Source: Lantana camara (lineage: Eukaryota; Streptophyta; Magnoliopsida; Lamiales; Verbenaceae). Taken from it: 64,000 nt of DNA. The position numbers were made by a program, and so were the translations under genes. Of the stretch, positions 13,174-24,300 are shown in pieces (the first letter of the stretch is position 1; each line of letters begins with the position of its first letter). The stretch is from contig CM074863.1 of NCBI GenBank assembly GCA_037501455.1, forward strand, positions 56,463,501-56,527,500, read 5' to 3'. The notes below the pieces were generated by a model. That model did not search any database and had not been told where the DNA came from. It saw nothing but the letters and a program-made list of their open reading frames with translations.

Positions 13174-16100
13174 TGTAACACCCCGGACACGTGGAGGTGC
13201 CACGCCCCCGCACTATAAGTCAATCCACATACGAAACGGCCAATCCGTACATGAACCAACCTATAGCGAACGGGTGACAATGCAATACACGACAGGCTAG
13301 GCGGGAAACTAAAACGTGCAATAAAATAAAGCGGAAGCATAAACTAATCTTTATCAAGCATTTCCATTTACCAAGTCACGATGTTTCATTTATCAATCTA
13401 AACATGCTTTACTATATTTATCAATACATTATCATCTCCAAATAAGCAATAACAATAACCTAAATCCCTTAAACAATAAATCAACAATTAAATAAAATGC
13501 ACCGTGCAAGACTCGACTACCAGGACTGGACTCGACTCACTTCCCGCCTAGCGTGCACCTGCAATACCTGAAAGGTGGAGGCGTCAGTCTGTGAAGACCG
13601 AGTGAGGGGTTTACATATATATTAGCGCAAATAACATGCAAGTCATATTCTCGGGTAAAGGTTTATAAAAGATAATTATACAGTTAATAATAACATGGCT
13701 TCGCCCGAGAATACAACTATCAATATTAATCACTTGTTCATTTTCACGCAATTAATAAACATGCTTGCTTGCTGGTTAATCATTAGATGATCACGCAATT
13801 CAATTATCATGCAATCATGTAGTGTATTCAACTAGCATATTCATGGAATGGAATCATGCAATCACTACATGGCGTGCTTGTAACATGATAGGGTTTATTC
13901 CTCCTGTGATTGGACGGACAATCACTGGCAAGACCAGTCCAGCGCCCTTCACTCAGAAGGACCTGGCCAGGGGAAACACGGGTACACGATAGGGCTTTGT
14001 TCTTCTTGTGGTTGGACGGACAACCACTGGCAGGACTAGTCCAGCGCCCTCACTAAGGAGAACCTGGCCAAGAGAACACACGTACACGGTAGGGTATTGT
14101 TCATCTTGTGATTGGACGGACAATCATTGGCACGAGGACCAATCCAGCGCCCCCCACTAAGGAGGACCTGGCCAAGAGAACACACTTGCTTGCAATCATG
14201 AGCATGACATGCTTGATTCGTGAATACTAACATGCTTTACTTGCTTGATTCATGAACAATAATATGACTTGAAACGATAAATGATTTCATGAAAATATAA
14301 CTATAAATACCTTTTGGTTAAAACAGTCACGTAAAGGTTATACGGGTTCTATATAACTAGAAATTAAACCTCACCTGACAGGCGACACACGACTCTTGAA
14401 TGCGTGAACGTGCTCATGCTCGACAATCTCCTCCCTGGAGAGTAACTGAATAAGAAATGGGAACATACATGCATTCGTGAGACAATATTCGACAATGGTA
14501 CCAAATATGACGCACGGCGTAACCATGAACATATTCTTGTATGAGATAAACGTATACTCACACGTACCGATCATATAGATACTTATAAATGGAATGGAAT
14601 AATTTACAAGAAGACAAATAATTTCACGGAGATCACGTATTTAAGGCATGCAAGCATACCAATTCGTTTTACATAAAGCACGGAGTTAACAATTAAGTTT
14701 AAGTAAGCAAAGACCATAAAATGTCAAATAACCATATAATCATCAATTATTCAAGTATTCCAATCATATAAATCGCATACGGGAGCCGAGAGAGTGAAAG
14801 GAATGCGAGAAAAGAGGTTTTGGCAAAGTTTGGCAAAAGTTGACAGTTTTCGGAAATATACAAGCTGTAGGAAAACTGGAATATCTTGAGTTATAGAATT
14901 TGGAATTAGGTTTTGTTTGTTGGATAGAAAACTAGACAAATACACCTTTCCGATGATATATGGCTCGTATTCTAATTCAAAGTGAGGAGAAAATGGCGTA
15001 AGCTTGAAGTTGAGTGAATGCATATTTTCGGTAGAGTGGCGACACCAAATTAAAATGGATATATCTCACAAACCAGAAATGATATTGAGGTGATTCCAAT
15101 TGGAGAATACTTCAGACTCAATGCAGTTTCTACAGTTCGAAATTCAGGTCAATCCGAGTACGTTTGAGGGGTAAACGGTCATTTAGAACAAATGACATAA
15201 ATGCAGAATTGGCTGTGTGATCTTCTGTAACAGTGCTGAAGACGGGAACGGCCGTTCCGGCTTTAGGCCAAAATGGGAAGGGCCGTTCCCAGCCTCGCTG
15301 GCCAAAACATTCAAAGGATGGGAACGGCCGTTCCGGGAAATCAAAGGGGACGGGAAGGGCCGTTCCCGCTGAGCAGAAAGCTCAAAACAGAGCAGAAAAC
15401 AGGGGAGCTCTCGGAAATGATCAACAAAGCAACAAGAATTCCAATTTGATCAACAAAGCTATTAATTTCTGGAAGTATGATGCATCCATGTTCAAGAAAT
15501 GATAATATAACACTTGAACAAGTAAACCATGCAATACCACCAAGATTTCCAAGTTTCATGCTCAAGCTCCTATTGATCATTCAAGCTCAAATATTCAAGA
15601 ATTTCGTAAATAAATCATGCCATAACTCAACCTAGGATCACATAATCATGCTTCCATCTACCATTCATCCATCTAGCATATAAATCCCAAACCCTAGCTA
15701 TCTCAAATATGATCAAGAATCACATATATCTCCATCTTTACCTTGAAAGAAAATAAAAGAGGAAGAAGATGAAGCTAGCATGATGAATGAGCTCCCAAAA
15801 TCATAATTTTCTTGGAAAACTTGATGAATTTGATGAAATCTTCCCTTCCCTTTTTGGAGATTTTGGTTCGGTGGAGCAAGGAAGCAATTATGGGATGATT
15901 GGCATGAAAATGAAGATGATTGAGGGAGAGATGCATATACCGACATTTCAAGAGGGAAAAATGTAATATTAGCAAGTAATCCTCCAAGTTCTCTAACTTA
16001 TGCAATTGAGTATCAAAGGTTTGGAAATGACCACTTAGGTCCACAAAGCTTTCATGCAATTTGGTCCCTCGATTAAAATGAATGAGCATTTTAAGGACAA

Positions 16101-16338
16101 TTTAGCAATTAAATCAAATTGGATAATTAATTCATGTAGCAATTAAATTCCATTCATACAAGGATTCTCAAAATGAAATGAATATCATATAATTTTCACG
16201 TAATCATGTTGAAAACAATTTATAAGAATTAATATAGCACGTTTAAATTAATTAAACGAAATTAATAAAATAAAATCCTACCGCTCGAAACCCACACGTG
16301 TCGAGCTTACCTGACTGTCTGAAAATCGGGGCGTTACA
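13174..16338 (-). mobile_element. Giant LTR, array copy 3 (3165 bp), right edge of array
   Basis: It is homologous to copies 1 and 2 up to GCGTTACA at 16338. The following bases are ACCTCGTC instead of the polypurine tract, so this is the outer boundary of the insertion. The first five flanking bases, ACCTC (16339-16343), are the candidate target duplication; its partner lies left of the window. It shares CTAGTCC and TTGTTGG with copy 2 and has private changes TTAGGTT (near 14908) and TTTCGTAAA (near 15604). Confidence 0.92.
15244..15367 (-). repeat. GC palindrome cassette in LTR copy 3
   Basis: The same four motifs as in copies 1 and 2, offset by 12418 from copy 1. Confidence 0.9.
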
Positions 16339-17457
16339 ACCTCGTCGTCAACCGGAGGGTCAACTGGACAAAACAAACAACAAGGGATCCACTTAGACTC
16401 AATATGAACCAAATATACACTCGGCAAATGCATATGTATGTTTATGATGCAAATGAAATGAAATGAATTCAAACTTAGGTCATATGAGAGCATACATTGC
16501 ATATAAGATCATATATCACAAACGAAATCATAAAACGAGCCAAGAATTCATAACATAAAGCTTAACACATAATATAACATGTTAGAAGAGCAAGGGAAAA
16601 CAAACTAGGGTTGGGAAAGCGAAACGAAACAAGAAAACCAAAGTTTGGGGCAAAGGGAGCCACTGACCTAAATCCACCCCGGTGGATTTTTTCCAAAAGG
16701 AAAATCCACCCCCATGGATTTTCCAGGAGAGTCTGCCTCAAATCCACCCCGGTGGATTTTTTTCAAAAGCAAAATCCACCCCCATGGATTTGAGGCAGAA
16801 GCTAAAAAACGTGAATGAGGGGGGGTTTGGTTTCGGTTTTCTGAGGTTAAGGGGGAGAGGAGGGCTTAACTCATGGATACAAAGTCAAGGTTAAGGTTGA
16901 GTTGAGTTAAGAGGGTCCCACAAAGCTAGGTTAGGTCAAAACATGTCTTTTAGGTGCGAGATGCTTGTTTCGGTCGAATGTCGGAGGTCTTAATGAACTT
17001 AGAAAAATGTGAGGCTTGTTCCATTGAACCCGAATCGTCGAAACGAGTCCAACGGAGGTGACAGAATTCGAATCCGAATTCCCGAGCTCAAGATATGCCG
17101 CCCGGAACCTAAGGCGCGCTAAAAGCATTTAAAGCCCTATAAGTTCCGTCTCCAAAAACGAATCAAAAGAAAACAAACCAAACAAGTCCCGAAACATAAA
17201 ACGAGCACATAAACACGTTCATAACTCACATAGTTCACATATAACAAAAATTCACAAAAATCGGAATTGAAATCAGAGGCAAAACGAACAAGATACAAAG
17301 CATAGAAGGTTAAACGTTTAAATAAATCAATTCCTTAAAACAAATAATTAGCAATTAAGCACTTAAACAATTAATAAATATCAAATAATCACATAATTAA
17401 ATAATTAAATCGCGCACATAATCGAATACCTGAAAGTCTGAACGATCGGGATGTTAC
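16339..17457 (-). mobile_element. Fragment of a second giant LTR family (minus), interrupted by the array
   Basis: The right end is GATGTTACA at 17457, i.e. a minus-strand LTR start TGTAACATCCC, preceded in sense direction by a weak CTTAAGGGTGTGA polypurine-like run. Parts match the plus-oriented LTR at 50307-54267: a block containing GAATTCGAATCCGAATTC then CCGAGCTCAAGATAT (about 17063-17097) is the reverse complement of 50838-50880, and both carry the AAATCCACC palindromes. The other half is displaced by the tandem array. Confidence 0.7.
16670..16791 (-). repeat. Palindrome cassette, AAATCCACC...GGTGGATTT type
   Basis: Two rounds of two motifs. AAATCCACCCCGGTGGATTT (9-bp arms, CC centre) is at 16670-16689 and 16740-16759. 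AAATCCACCCCCATGGATTT is at 16702-16721 and 16772-16791. In the first round they are bridged by TTTTCCAAAAGGAAAA, also self-complementary. The cassette is 667-788 bp from the LTR 5' end. Confidence 0.85.
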
Positions 17458-17993
17458 ATCACACCCTTAAGAAGGACCACCATGTTTCATGGGGTGCAAA
17501 GTGTATTGTTGATACGTGTGTGATACATGGGGGTGCTTGCTTATTCTAAGTAAGTACACTGAGGTGTCCCGTGTGAGAAGATTCTAAATGGGAAAGGAAG
17601 TTTCTATTTCTGGAAATAGAAACTTCCAGATTAGGAAATATCTCACGAGTCATTGATGTGATTAAGTGATCCTTAGACTTGAGATTCCATTGATTAATGT
17701 CGATATGTATATTTTAGGCACTTGGATGCATTTATTGATGATGTAATTGGACAGTGATGGCATGAATGATTTTATTTGCCCTGGGTTGGGCTTGTTGATT
17801 TAAATTGATGCATGCTTCTGCTATTTCATTGTGTGTTGCGTGCTTTGAGTTTCGGTTTAGTTCCGCCTAGCTTAGTGTGTGTGTTAGTCTCTCATTAGCT
17901 TTGACTTGGGCATGTGTATAGATTTTTCATTTCATATACAAGTTCGGATCTTGATACGGGGGATGTAATGGTCTACTGCAGTGGGCGCTACAT
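17458..17993 (+). mobile_element. Retroelement remnant ending in a plus-oriented LTR 3' end
   Basis: About 17820-17993 aligns with the terminal part of the LTR at 50307-54267: a CCGCCTAGC motif, a run of TGTGTG, CATTTCATAT, then CGGGGGATGT and final GCGCTACA at 17993. The stretch 17458-17820 looks like retroelement internal sequence with no ORF. It contains a perfect 15-bp inverted repeat at 17596-17627. Confidence 0.5.
17596..17627. repeat. Perfect 15-bp inverted repeat with 2-base loop
   Basis: GGAAGTTTCTATTTC (17596-17610), TG, then GAAATAGAAACTTCC (17613-17627). It could form a strong hairpin in RNA of either strand. Confidence 0.85.
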
Positions 17994-18002
17994 CATTAAT
18001 GA

Positions 18003-18915
18003 CTTCACGGTCGCATTAACCGATTAAAAAAAAAATTACTTAACTAATAGTGTTAGTAAAGCAAATAACCCACTAATATGATATAGGATTAAGTGCTGCA
18101 AACAACAAAAACACAAAAAGGCATACAAGAGTACATCACTATCTATTTAATTGTTGTCCCCGTTTTCAAATGAAGCACATTATATTCTACTTAATAGAAT
18201 GTACACTTCTCCCTCCACAAACGCTTTCTTCTCATTTTTTTGGATTTTTTCGAACACTTTTCTTCTCTCACAAGCTCAATGCAACCAACACACTTTTGCA
18301 TTTTTAAAATAAAGTTGATTCCGACATATAATATGATTACGCAACAAATAGAAAAGATATTGTAAAATAATATTTTCACAAATAATTTTAGATATCAGTA
18401 CTCGTTAAAAATGATATCGCGAAATAATAAGTTTAGAAGTACAAATGAGAATTAATTTTGCTAACTCCACGGTCGCATGAACTGATTTAAAAAAAAAAAA
18501 AAAGAAAAAAAAGAAAAGAAAACCTTACTAACAGCATTATTAAAGCAAATCACCCACTAATACTAATATAGGATTAAGTGCTGCCAACAACAAATACATA
18601 AAAAGGCATACTAGAGTACGACCCACACTTTTAAATGAAGCACATTCTAGAAGTACACTTCTCCCTCCACAAGCGCTTTCTTCTCATTTTTTGTGTATTT
18701 TTTCGAACACATTTTTTTTCTCTCGTACTCGATGCAACCAACATACTTTTGTGTATTTCAAATAAAATTTGTTCCGACATATAATATGATTATGAAAAAA
18801 AATAAAAAAGACATTATAAAATAATATTTTCACAAATAATTTCAGATATGAGTACTCCTTAAAAATAATATTGCAAAATAGTAAGTTTAGGAGTACAATT
18901 CAGAACTAATTTTGC
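18003..18915. repeat. Diverged tandem duplication, unit about 462 bp
   Basis: Unit A (18003-18464) and unit B (18465-about 18915) both begin CTYCACGGTCGCAT, pass through a poly-A stretch, AGGATTAAGTGCTGC, AAAAAGGCATAC, CTTCTCCCTCCACAA and TTCCGACATATAATATGATTA, and end near AATTTTGC. They differ by many substitutions and small indels, so the duplication is old. No ORF over 62 codons. Confidence 0.8.
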
Positions 18916-19757
18916 ATATTTACCGTATGATTAGATTGCAAAATATATTATTATTATTATTATTATTATTTTGAAAAATACCCGATTCTATAACTTGAGG
19001 TGCATCATGTAATTTACCAAATCTAATTTAATAAATAAAGAAATATTTAAAACAAATAATAATTATTTCATCAAACACGGATCAATAAGGCTTGTAAACA
19101 TTTTAAATTTAGGTACAGTAAGGCTTATAAAATTTTTAAAATCACCTTTCTATGGTGCAAGATTAATAGGCTTTATCTGTGATTCTTAAATTGGTGGTGC
19201 TGCTAATGCTTGGACGAGAGGGGGGTGTTTCTGTTATGCAGATTACATGCACCATGACGCGTGAGTTGGACTTGCATATTGTTGGGTATGTTGGTCGCAT
19301 ACCACGACCAGATAGTCACTTGGTAATTGACAATTTGGTACATTTTGCCCCTTAATAAGTCGGATAATAAGAAATCTAGCGACCGATACGTGCCAAATAT
19401 GAGTCTCGAGGATGACTTTGACATGTGTGTGACCACTTGTTGCAAGATTGGAGCCATACTGGACTCGATCGCAGCTCGAAAGTCTGGGCGCCTATTTAGT
19501 AATAAGTAGTCTGATTAAGTCGTTGAATAATAGAGGTTGGTTATATTATCGTGCTCATAGACAATCTTTGGTTGTATTTCGATGGTTTGGACACTTCTGC
19601 TTAATTTCTTTGCTTGATAATTTGACCATGATCTATTGTACGAATATGTTCTCCGGCTATTTATGAGAAGAGGGTCTCGTTAAAATCCTCATGGTAGCTT
19701 TGATCGATTTTTTTTTTTTTTTTTTTTATAAAAAAAACTAAGCGTAGAGAGAGTTAC
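18916..19757. other. Intergenic, no gene recognised
   Basis: It contains an (ATT)n microsatellite at about 18948-18970 and a poly-T run near 19709-19730. Small frames (up to 84 codons) overlap on both strands around 19200-19670 but none resembles a known protein. Confidence 0.5.
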
Positions 19758-19760
19758 TTA

Positions 19761-20547
19761 GGGAGTGCTTGCAAACTCTAAAAATAATCACTTATGGGAT
19801 AAGTGCTTATTTTTAGTCGTTTTGGAGTGTTTGGAACAACGACTTCTGCTTATTTTAAGCAGAAATAAGCCAGAATCCAGAAGCAGCCCAGGACATGCTT
19901 CTGGATTCTGCTTATAGATTATACGGTTAATTAGAATTCTATTTGATAATAATATGCTCATAAAATATTAATATTTCTAATTTAACTTTTTACATACGTA
20001 TACAACTCTAGAGTTCATATATTCCTTACATCTTTTCTGTTTCAACTCAGTAATATCTTTTTCTAGCTTGTATAATATTATTTAATAGATACATTCATAT
20101 ATTAAATTATGATTATATATAAATATAATAATTTATATTAAAATATATTATAATATAATAGGTATTTATATTTTTGTAAAATGATCTATTTAATATATTA
20201 TTATTTATAAATGGAATATAAATATTATAAATGAAGGAATATATAAAATAATTCAATGTTTGATTATATTATATATAATTTTATATAAGTTTATAATAAT
20301 TTTTATATTAATATAATATTGAAATCGTAATATAATATTTAAAAATAATTTAAAATACGTTAGGGGTAAATTAGTAACTTAATAACATTTAAAAGTGATT
20401 ATCAAATTTTGTTTGCAAACACTGAACGGATTATTTTTCTAATTATCACTTTTTTTCTAAAAACTCACCGCTTTTACTACTACAAATTTTTATAACTTTC
20501 AATTAAATTCTGCTTCTGCTTCTGCATTAGAGTTTGCAAACACCCCT
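19761..20547. mobile_element. MITE, Tourist/PIF-Harbinger-like, 787 bp
   Basis: The left end GGGAGTGCTTGCAAACTCTAA and the reverse complement of the right end, AGGGGTGTTTGCAAACTCTAA, agree at 18 of 21 positions. TTA flanks both ends (19758-19760 and 20548-20550), matching the 3-bp target preference of PIF/Harbinger elements. The interior is very AT-rich with no ORF. It sits about 200 bp upstream of the U2AF65 transcript. Confidence 0.65.
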
Positions 20548-20550
20548 TTA

Positions 20551-21363
20551 GTAATTTACTCTCTAGATTAAGTTGAAAGATGAGGACCGAGAGTATCAAT
20601 TATCTCAAGAAGGGTAAAATTGGAAACACAAAAAGAGCTAAACTCTCTCTTATCTTGTTCAATCTATGGATAGTTGGATACACACGCATATATATTCAAG
20701 TGTTAATTTTCCAGAGTGGCATAAACCCTTACTAGGCGGAAAATTGAAGAGCAAAATAAGACAGATTTAGGGTTTAGAAAGTGCTGCTTATTCGTCTCCC
20801 CGAGCTGCTATTGTTTCTCTAAAACGGTACACTCCCTCGCTTTAATTTCTCAATCCATTTGGATCTGTGTTTTCTGGATGTTGGTTTTTCGATTTCGCGT
20901 ATGCCGTAGTCTTGTGATTTTATTTGATTTTCATTATTCAAATTCGTAAACGCAAACAAGTCGGGGATTACACCTTTGCAGTTTGATAAATTGAGACATG
21001 CCCTAATTTTGTTGGTTGAATGGTGAATGGCCGCTCTGTTCACTGAACTTACTCGTTTTTCGTCACTCAAGCAAATTAAATCTTTTTCTAGCTTGACATG
21101 TTTTAGGGTCCTCACCAAAATTTGGTCCTTTTCTTTTCTTTTTGTTTTTTAGCTCTTTCTGTGCGGCAATGTTGTGAAGTGACGATTGGGGATCAATTAT
21201 CTGTTCGTTATATGCTGAAATATGCTACCCTAGCTATGACATCAAGAGTGGAAGCTGTATAAGAATTAGAAACTTACTATTGATTATTATTTTGTCAATT
21301 GCTACTTTATCTGAAACAGATAGATTCAAAACTTACTTTGGACACTAAATTGCAGATATTCAA
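20551..21363 (+). promoter_or_regulatory. Upstream region and 5' UTR of the U2AF65 gene
   Basis: A probable untranslated first exon ends at 20826 (AAAACG then GTACAC). The UTR intron would run to the acceptor TTGCAG ending at 21355, leaving 8 UTR bases before the ATG. The transcription start is not determinable by eye; a TATATATA-like run lies near 20690. The minus-strand 99-codon frame at 20819-21118 is antisense to this leader. Confidence 0.45.
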
Positions 21364-24300
21364 ATGTCTCACGAGATTGATGGCAACTCATTTTCTCCAT
21401 CTCATGGGGACTCACCCGAAGTAGCTGGCAATCAGCAACAAGGTCACAAGGATTCATCAAGTGCTGGTTCCAAGGTCTACAGCTGTAGACTTATGATTTT
21501 AATGCACTCTTAGACAGGGGCAATTAAACTTGATATAGGTGTTGTTTAAACCGTATTTTATCTAAACCAAGACTTCAAAATTCAAGAAAGCTGCTAGATA
21601 TTTTTCATTCTTTTTAGGGAGGCTGGAATTTATGAATCTCCAGCTGGTATTTCAGTTCTTATTTTCTTAGTTTGGTTTGTTAATGTACTATGCCCCTCTA
21701 CAATTTGCAGAACGGATCTCATGACCATGTGAAAGATAAGGATAGGGAGTCTTCCAAAAGTAGGGACCGGGAAAAGGAAAGAGGCCGGGATAAACACCGA
21801 GAGAGGGACAAAGATAAGGACCGAGAGAGAGACAGGGACAGGGACAGAGACAGGGATAGAGAAAGGGACAGAGATAAAGATAGGGAGAGGGATCGAGATA
21901 AAGATCGTGATCGCCATCACCGAGACCGCCACAGGGACCGAAGCGAGAGGAGGGAGAGGACCAGAGATAGGGATGATGACGATGACTACTACAAAAGCCG
22001 AGACTATGACAGGTTTGGAATCTGAAAGCAGTTCTTTGTTCGTGGCAATCTCATTTCATCATGTTTCTTCTTAGTTGGTGTTAGTGCTGCATTCTACTTG
22101 TTATAAGTACTCTTAAGAAAAGCATTTCTTATGCTTTGGCCTATTAAATTTTGTTACTGTTTTACAACAATTTTTCATAGGGTTGTTTATGAACTAGCTG
22201 TCATTAATTTCATTGAGTTTAGGTTTGGAATATTAGTAGATTCCCATAATCATCTACAGTGTTTCACTTAATGGATGTCCTGATATGTTATTCATGAATT
22301 ATTATTGTTTGCAGACGAAGAGATTACGACAGAGATAAGGAGGATAGACACAGGCACAGATCTAGATCTCGCTCTAGACATAGATCTGAACACAGATCTA
22401 GATCACGATCTCGATCACGCTCCAAAAGGTAGCTTAGATAAGTAATCTTCTCCTTTTTCTTTGTAGATTGTGCCTGAAACCAGGGCATGGTTCTCATAAA
22501 AGATGGTTGAAAACCTGAACTGTTATTTTTCTTGGTTTATAATTATCAATTCATATTGCATCTAATCTTTACTCTACTCTTTATCATCTTGCGCTGGCTG
22601 AGAAATGTGGTGAAAACTGGGTCTTACCTCGGTCATGATGTAAGAATGATTTCTATTGTTTCTATATGCTGGTTAAGGGGTTTGGTTGAGCTTGTGAAGC
22701 ACTACAAATAGAATTCCAGCCTTCCATTGTATGATATAAGTATAACATGGTTGTGATGTCTAAATGGTTTCTCTCATTAATAGATTACAAGAATAAAGGC
22801 AATGGAATTATGGGAATGACTTGGGACTTTAGCTGGTGGATTGTATGCTGTAGAGGCAACATGAATTGATTTATATTTCTAATCAAGTAACCAGTAATCA
22901 GCTTGCCAAAATCATTTACTCCTTTCATATTTTTCCTAACATTTACTTCTTTCTGATGACTATGTCGATCTTATCAAGTCTAGTTAACATGCTCATAATA
23001 CTCTTCAAAAGTCAGTTTTCCTATGAGTGATATTCTAGGGTGTTATTGTCCAGATTATATGGATGGTGTAATGCTTGGCTTCAGCTATAAGATATGATCA
23101 GGGGATAAGTTGGCGCCATTGAATGAAAGTAGTTATCTGGGTGTAGTGAATTTTTATTCACTTGATCCTAGTTTTACATCATATCGGATGCTGTTCTTTA
23201 TACATACAATTATACAATTTGTTTGTTTGTTGTTGATTGACGGGTTGGTTTACTTTATCCATTGGTCGTTGTCATTGCCTATTTCACTTGCTTTAATGGT
23301 ACTTAATTCACAGCAAAAGGATGAGTGGTTTTGACATGGCACCTCCTGCTGCATTGCTGCCGAATGCTGCTGCCACTGCTGCAGGTACAGCCGAACACTT
23401 GTTCTATATATCAATTGTTATGATGACTATTACTTTCGTTTTGTTTTGCTGTGATATAGTGTGGAAAGTTCGTATCAAATACATGGTTTGATTTTGGTAA
23501 GCGTACTCGGTCCTTAAATTTGCATATATAACAATTTGGAGTACTAGTTCCTAGATTGGCTATTCAGCTTTTTATTTGATATTTTACTTGGTGATTGAAA
23601 CTGAGAGGATTTTGGTTTCTCTTTGTGTTGGTGTTTGTTTGTTTGTTTTGTATGTCCTATGTTATGTTCTAAAGGCAATGTTGGGCTACTAGCCCCACTG
23701 TGCTGTCAATGGGCGTGAGCCGACTTCTGTAGCTTTTATTACAAGGCAGAATGAATACAGGTCCTGTCCATCTTCAACCAGGATTGCATGTTTGGTAGTT
23801 TTTCATAAACATTTTTAATAAATGTTATTGCAAGGCGATAGTCAGCCTGAAATACGAACAATAAATAAGGATAGAATTTAGTTCTGTTAAATCACTTATG
23901 TACTTTAACAGTATGTGGTACCAACTTTAATATTCTGATGTAACTTGGTTTACTATTCCCAGGTCAGCTTCCTGGGACCACTGCCACAATTCCCGGAATG
24001 TTCCCTAACATGTTGCCTTTGGCAACAGGACAGGTTTCCTCATCTCTTTTTCTTCAAAGTTTTATCCTAGCTCTGACTCTCCTTCTAAGAATTTATTCTC
24101 AACTTTAATTGCAGTTTGGAGCGCTACCCGTGATGCCTGTTCAGGCAATGACTCAGCAGGTTTATTTGTGTTTCTTCTTTCTACTTTGGGCTACATTTGA
24201 TCATAAAAGATATTCCTCAAATGTTGTTTTTATCAGGCTACCAGGCATGCTCGACGGGTCTATGTTGGTGGACTACCCCCTACTGCTAACGAACAGGTAA

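Larger units (their letters stand above)
1..16338 (-). repeat. Tandem array of a non-coding LTR retrotransposon, period 6209 bp
   Basis: The sequence at position 1 recurs at 6210 and 12419, and every small ORF recurs at +6209 and +12418. Each period is one LTR plus one internal region, and consecutive copies share LTRs. No ORF exceeds 113 codons and none resembles gag or pol, so the unit is non-autonomous (LARD-like). LTRs of about 3 kb, TGTAAC ends and an initiator-Met tRNA primer site suit the Tekay/Del chromovirus group; that assignment is inference. By eye each pair of LTRs differs at about four positions in 3165 bp. The left end lies outside the window; the right end is sharp at 16338. 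Confidence 0.95.

Noticed and set aside
1..16338. Satellite DNA as an explanation for the 6209-bp repeat
   Set aside because: PBS, PPT and LTR boundaries fall exactly at the expected places in each unit, so a retrotransposon array explains it better.
21630..21932. 100-codon minus-strand frame rich in Pro, Val and Ser
   Set aside because: Antisense of the U2AF65 Arg/Asp-rich repeat exon; simple-sequence shadow.
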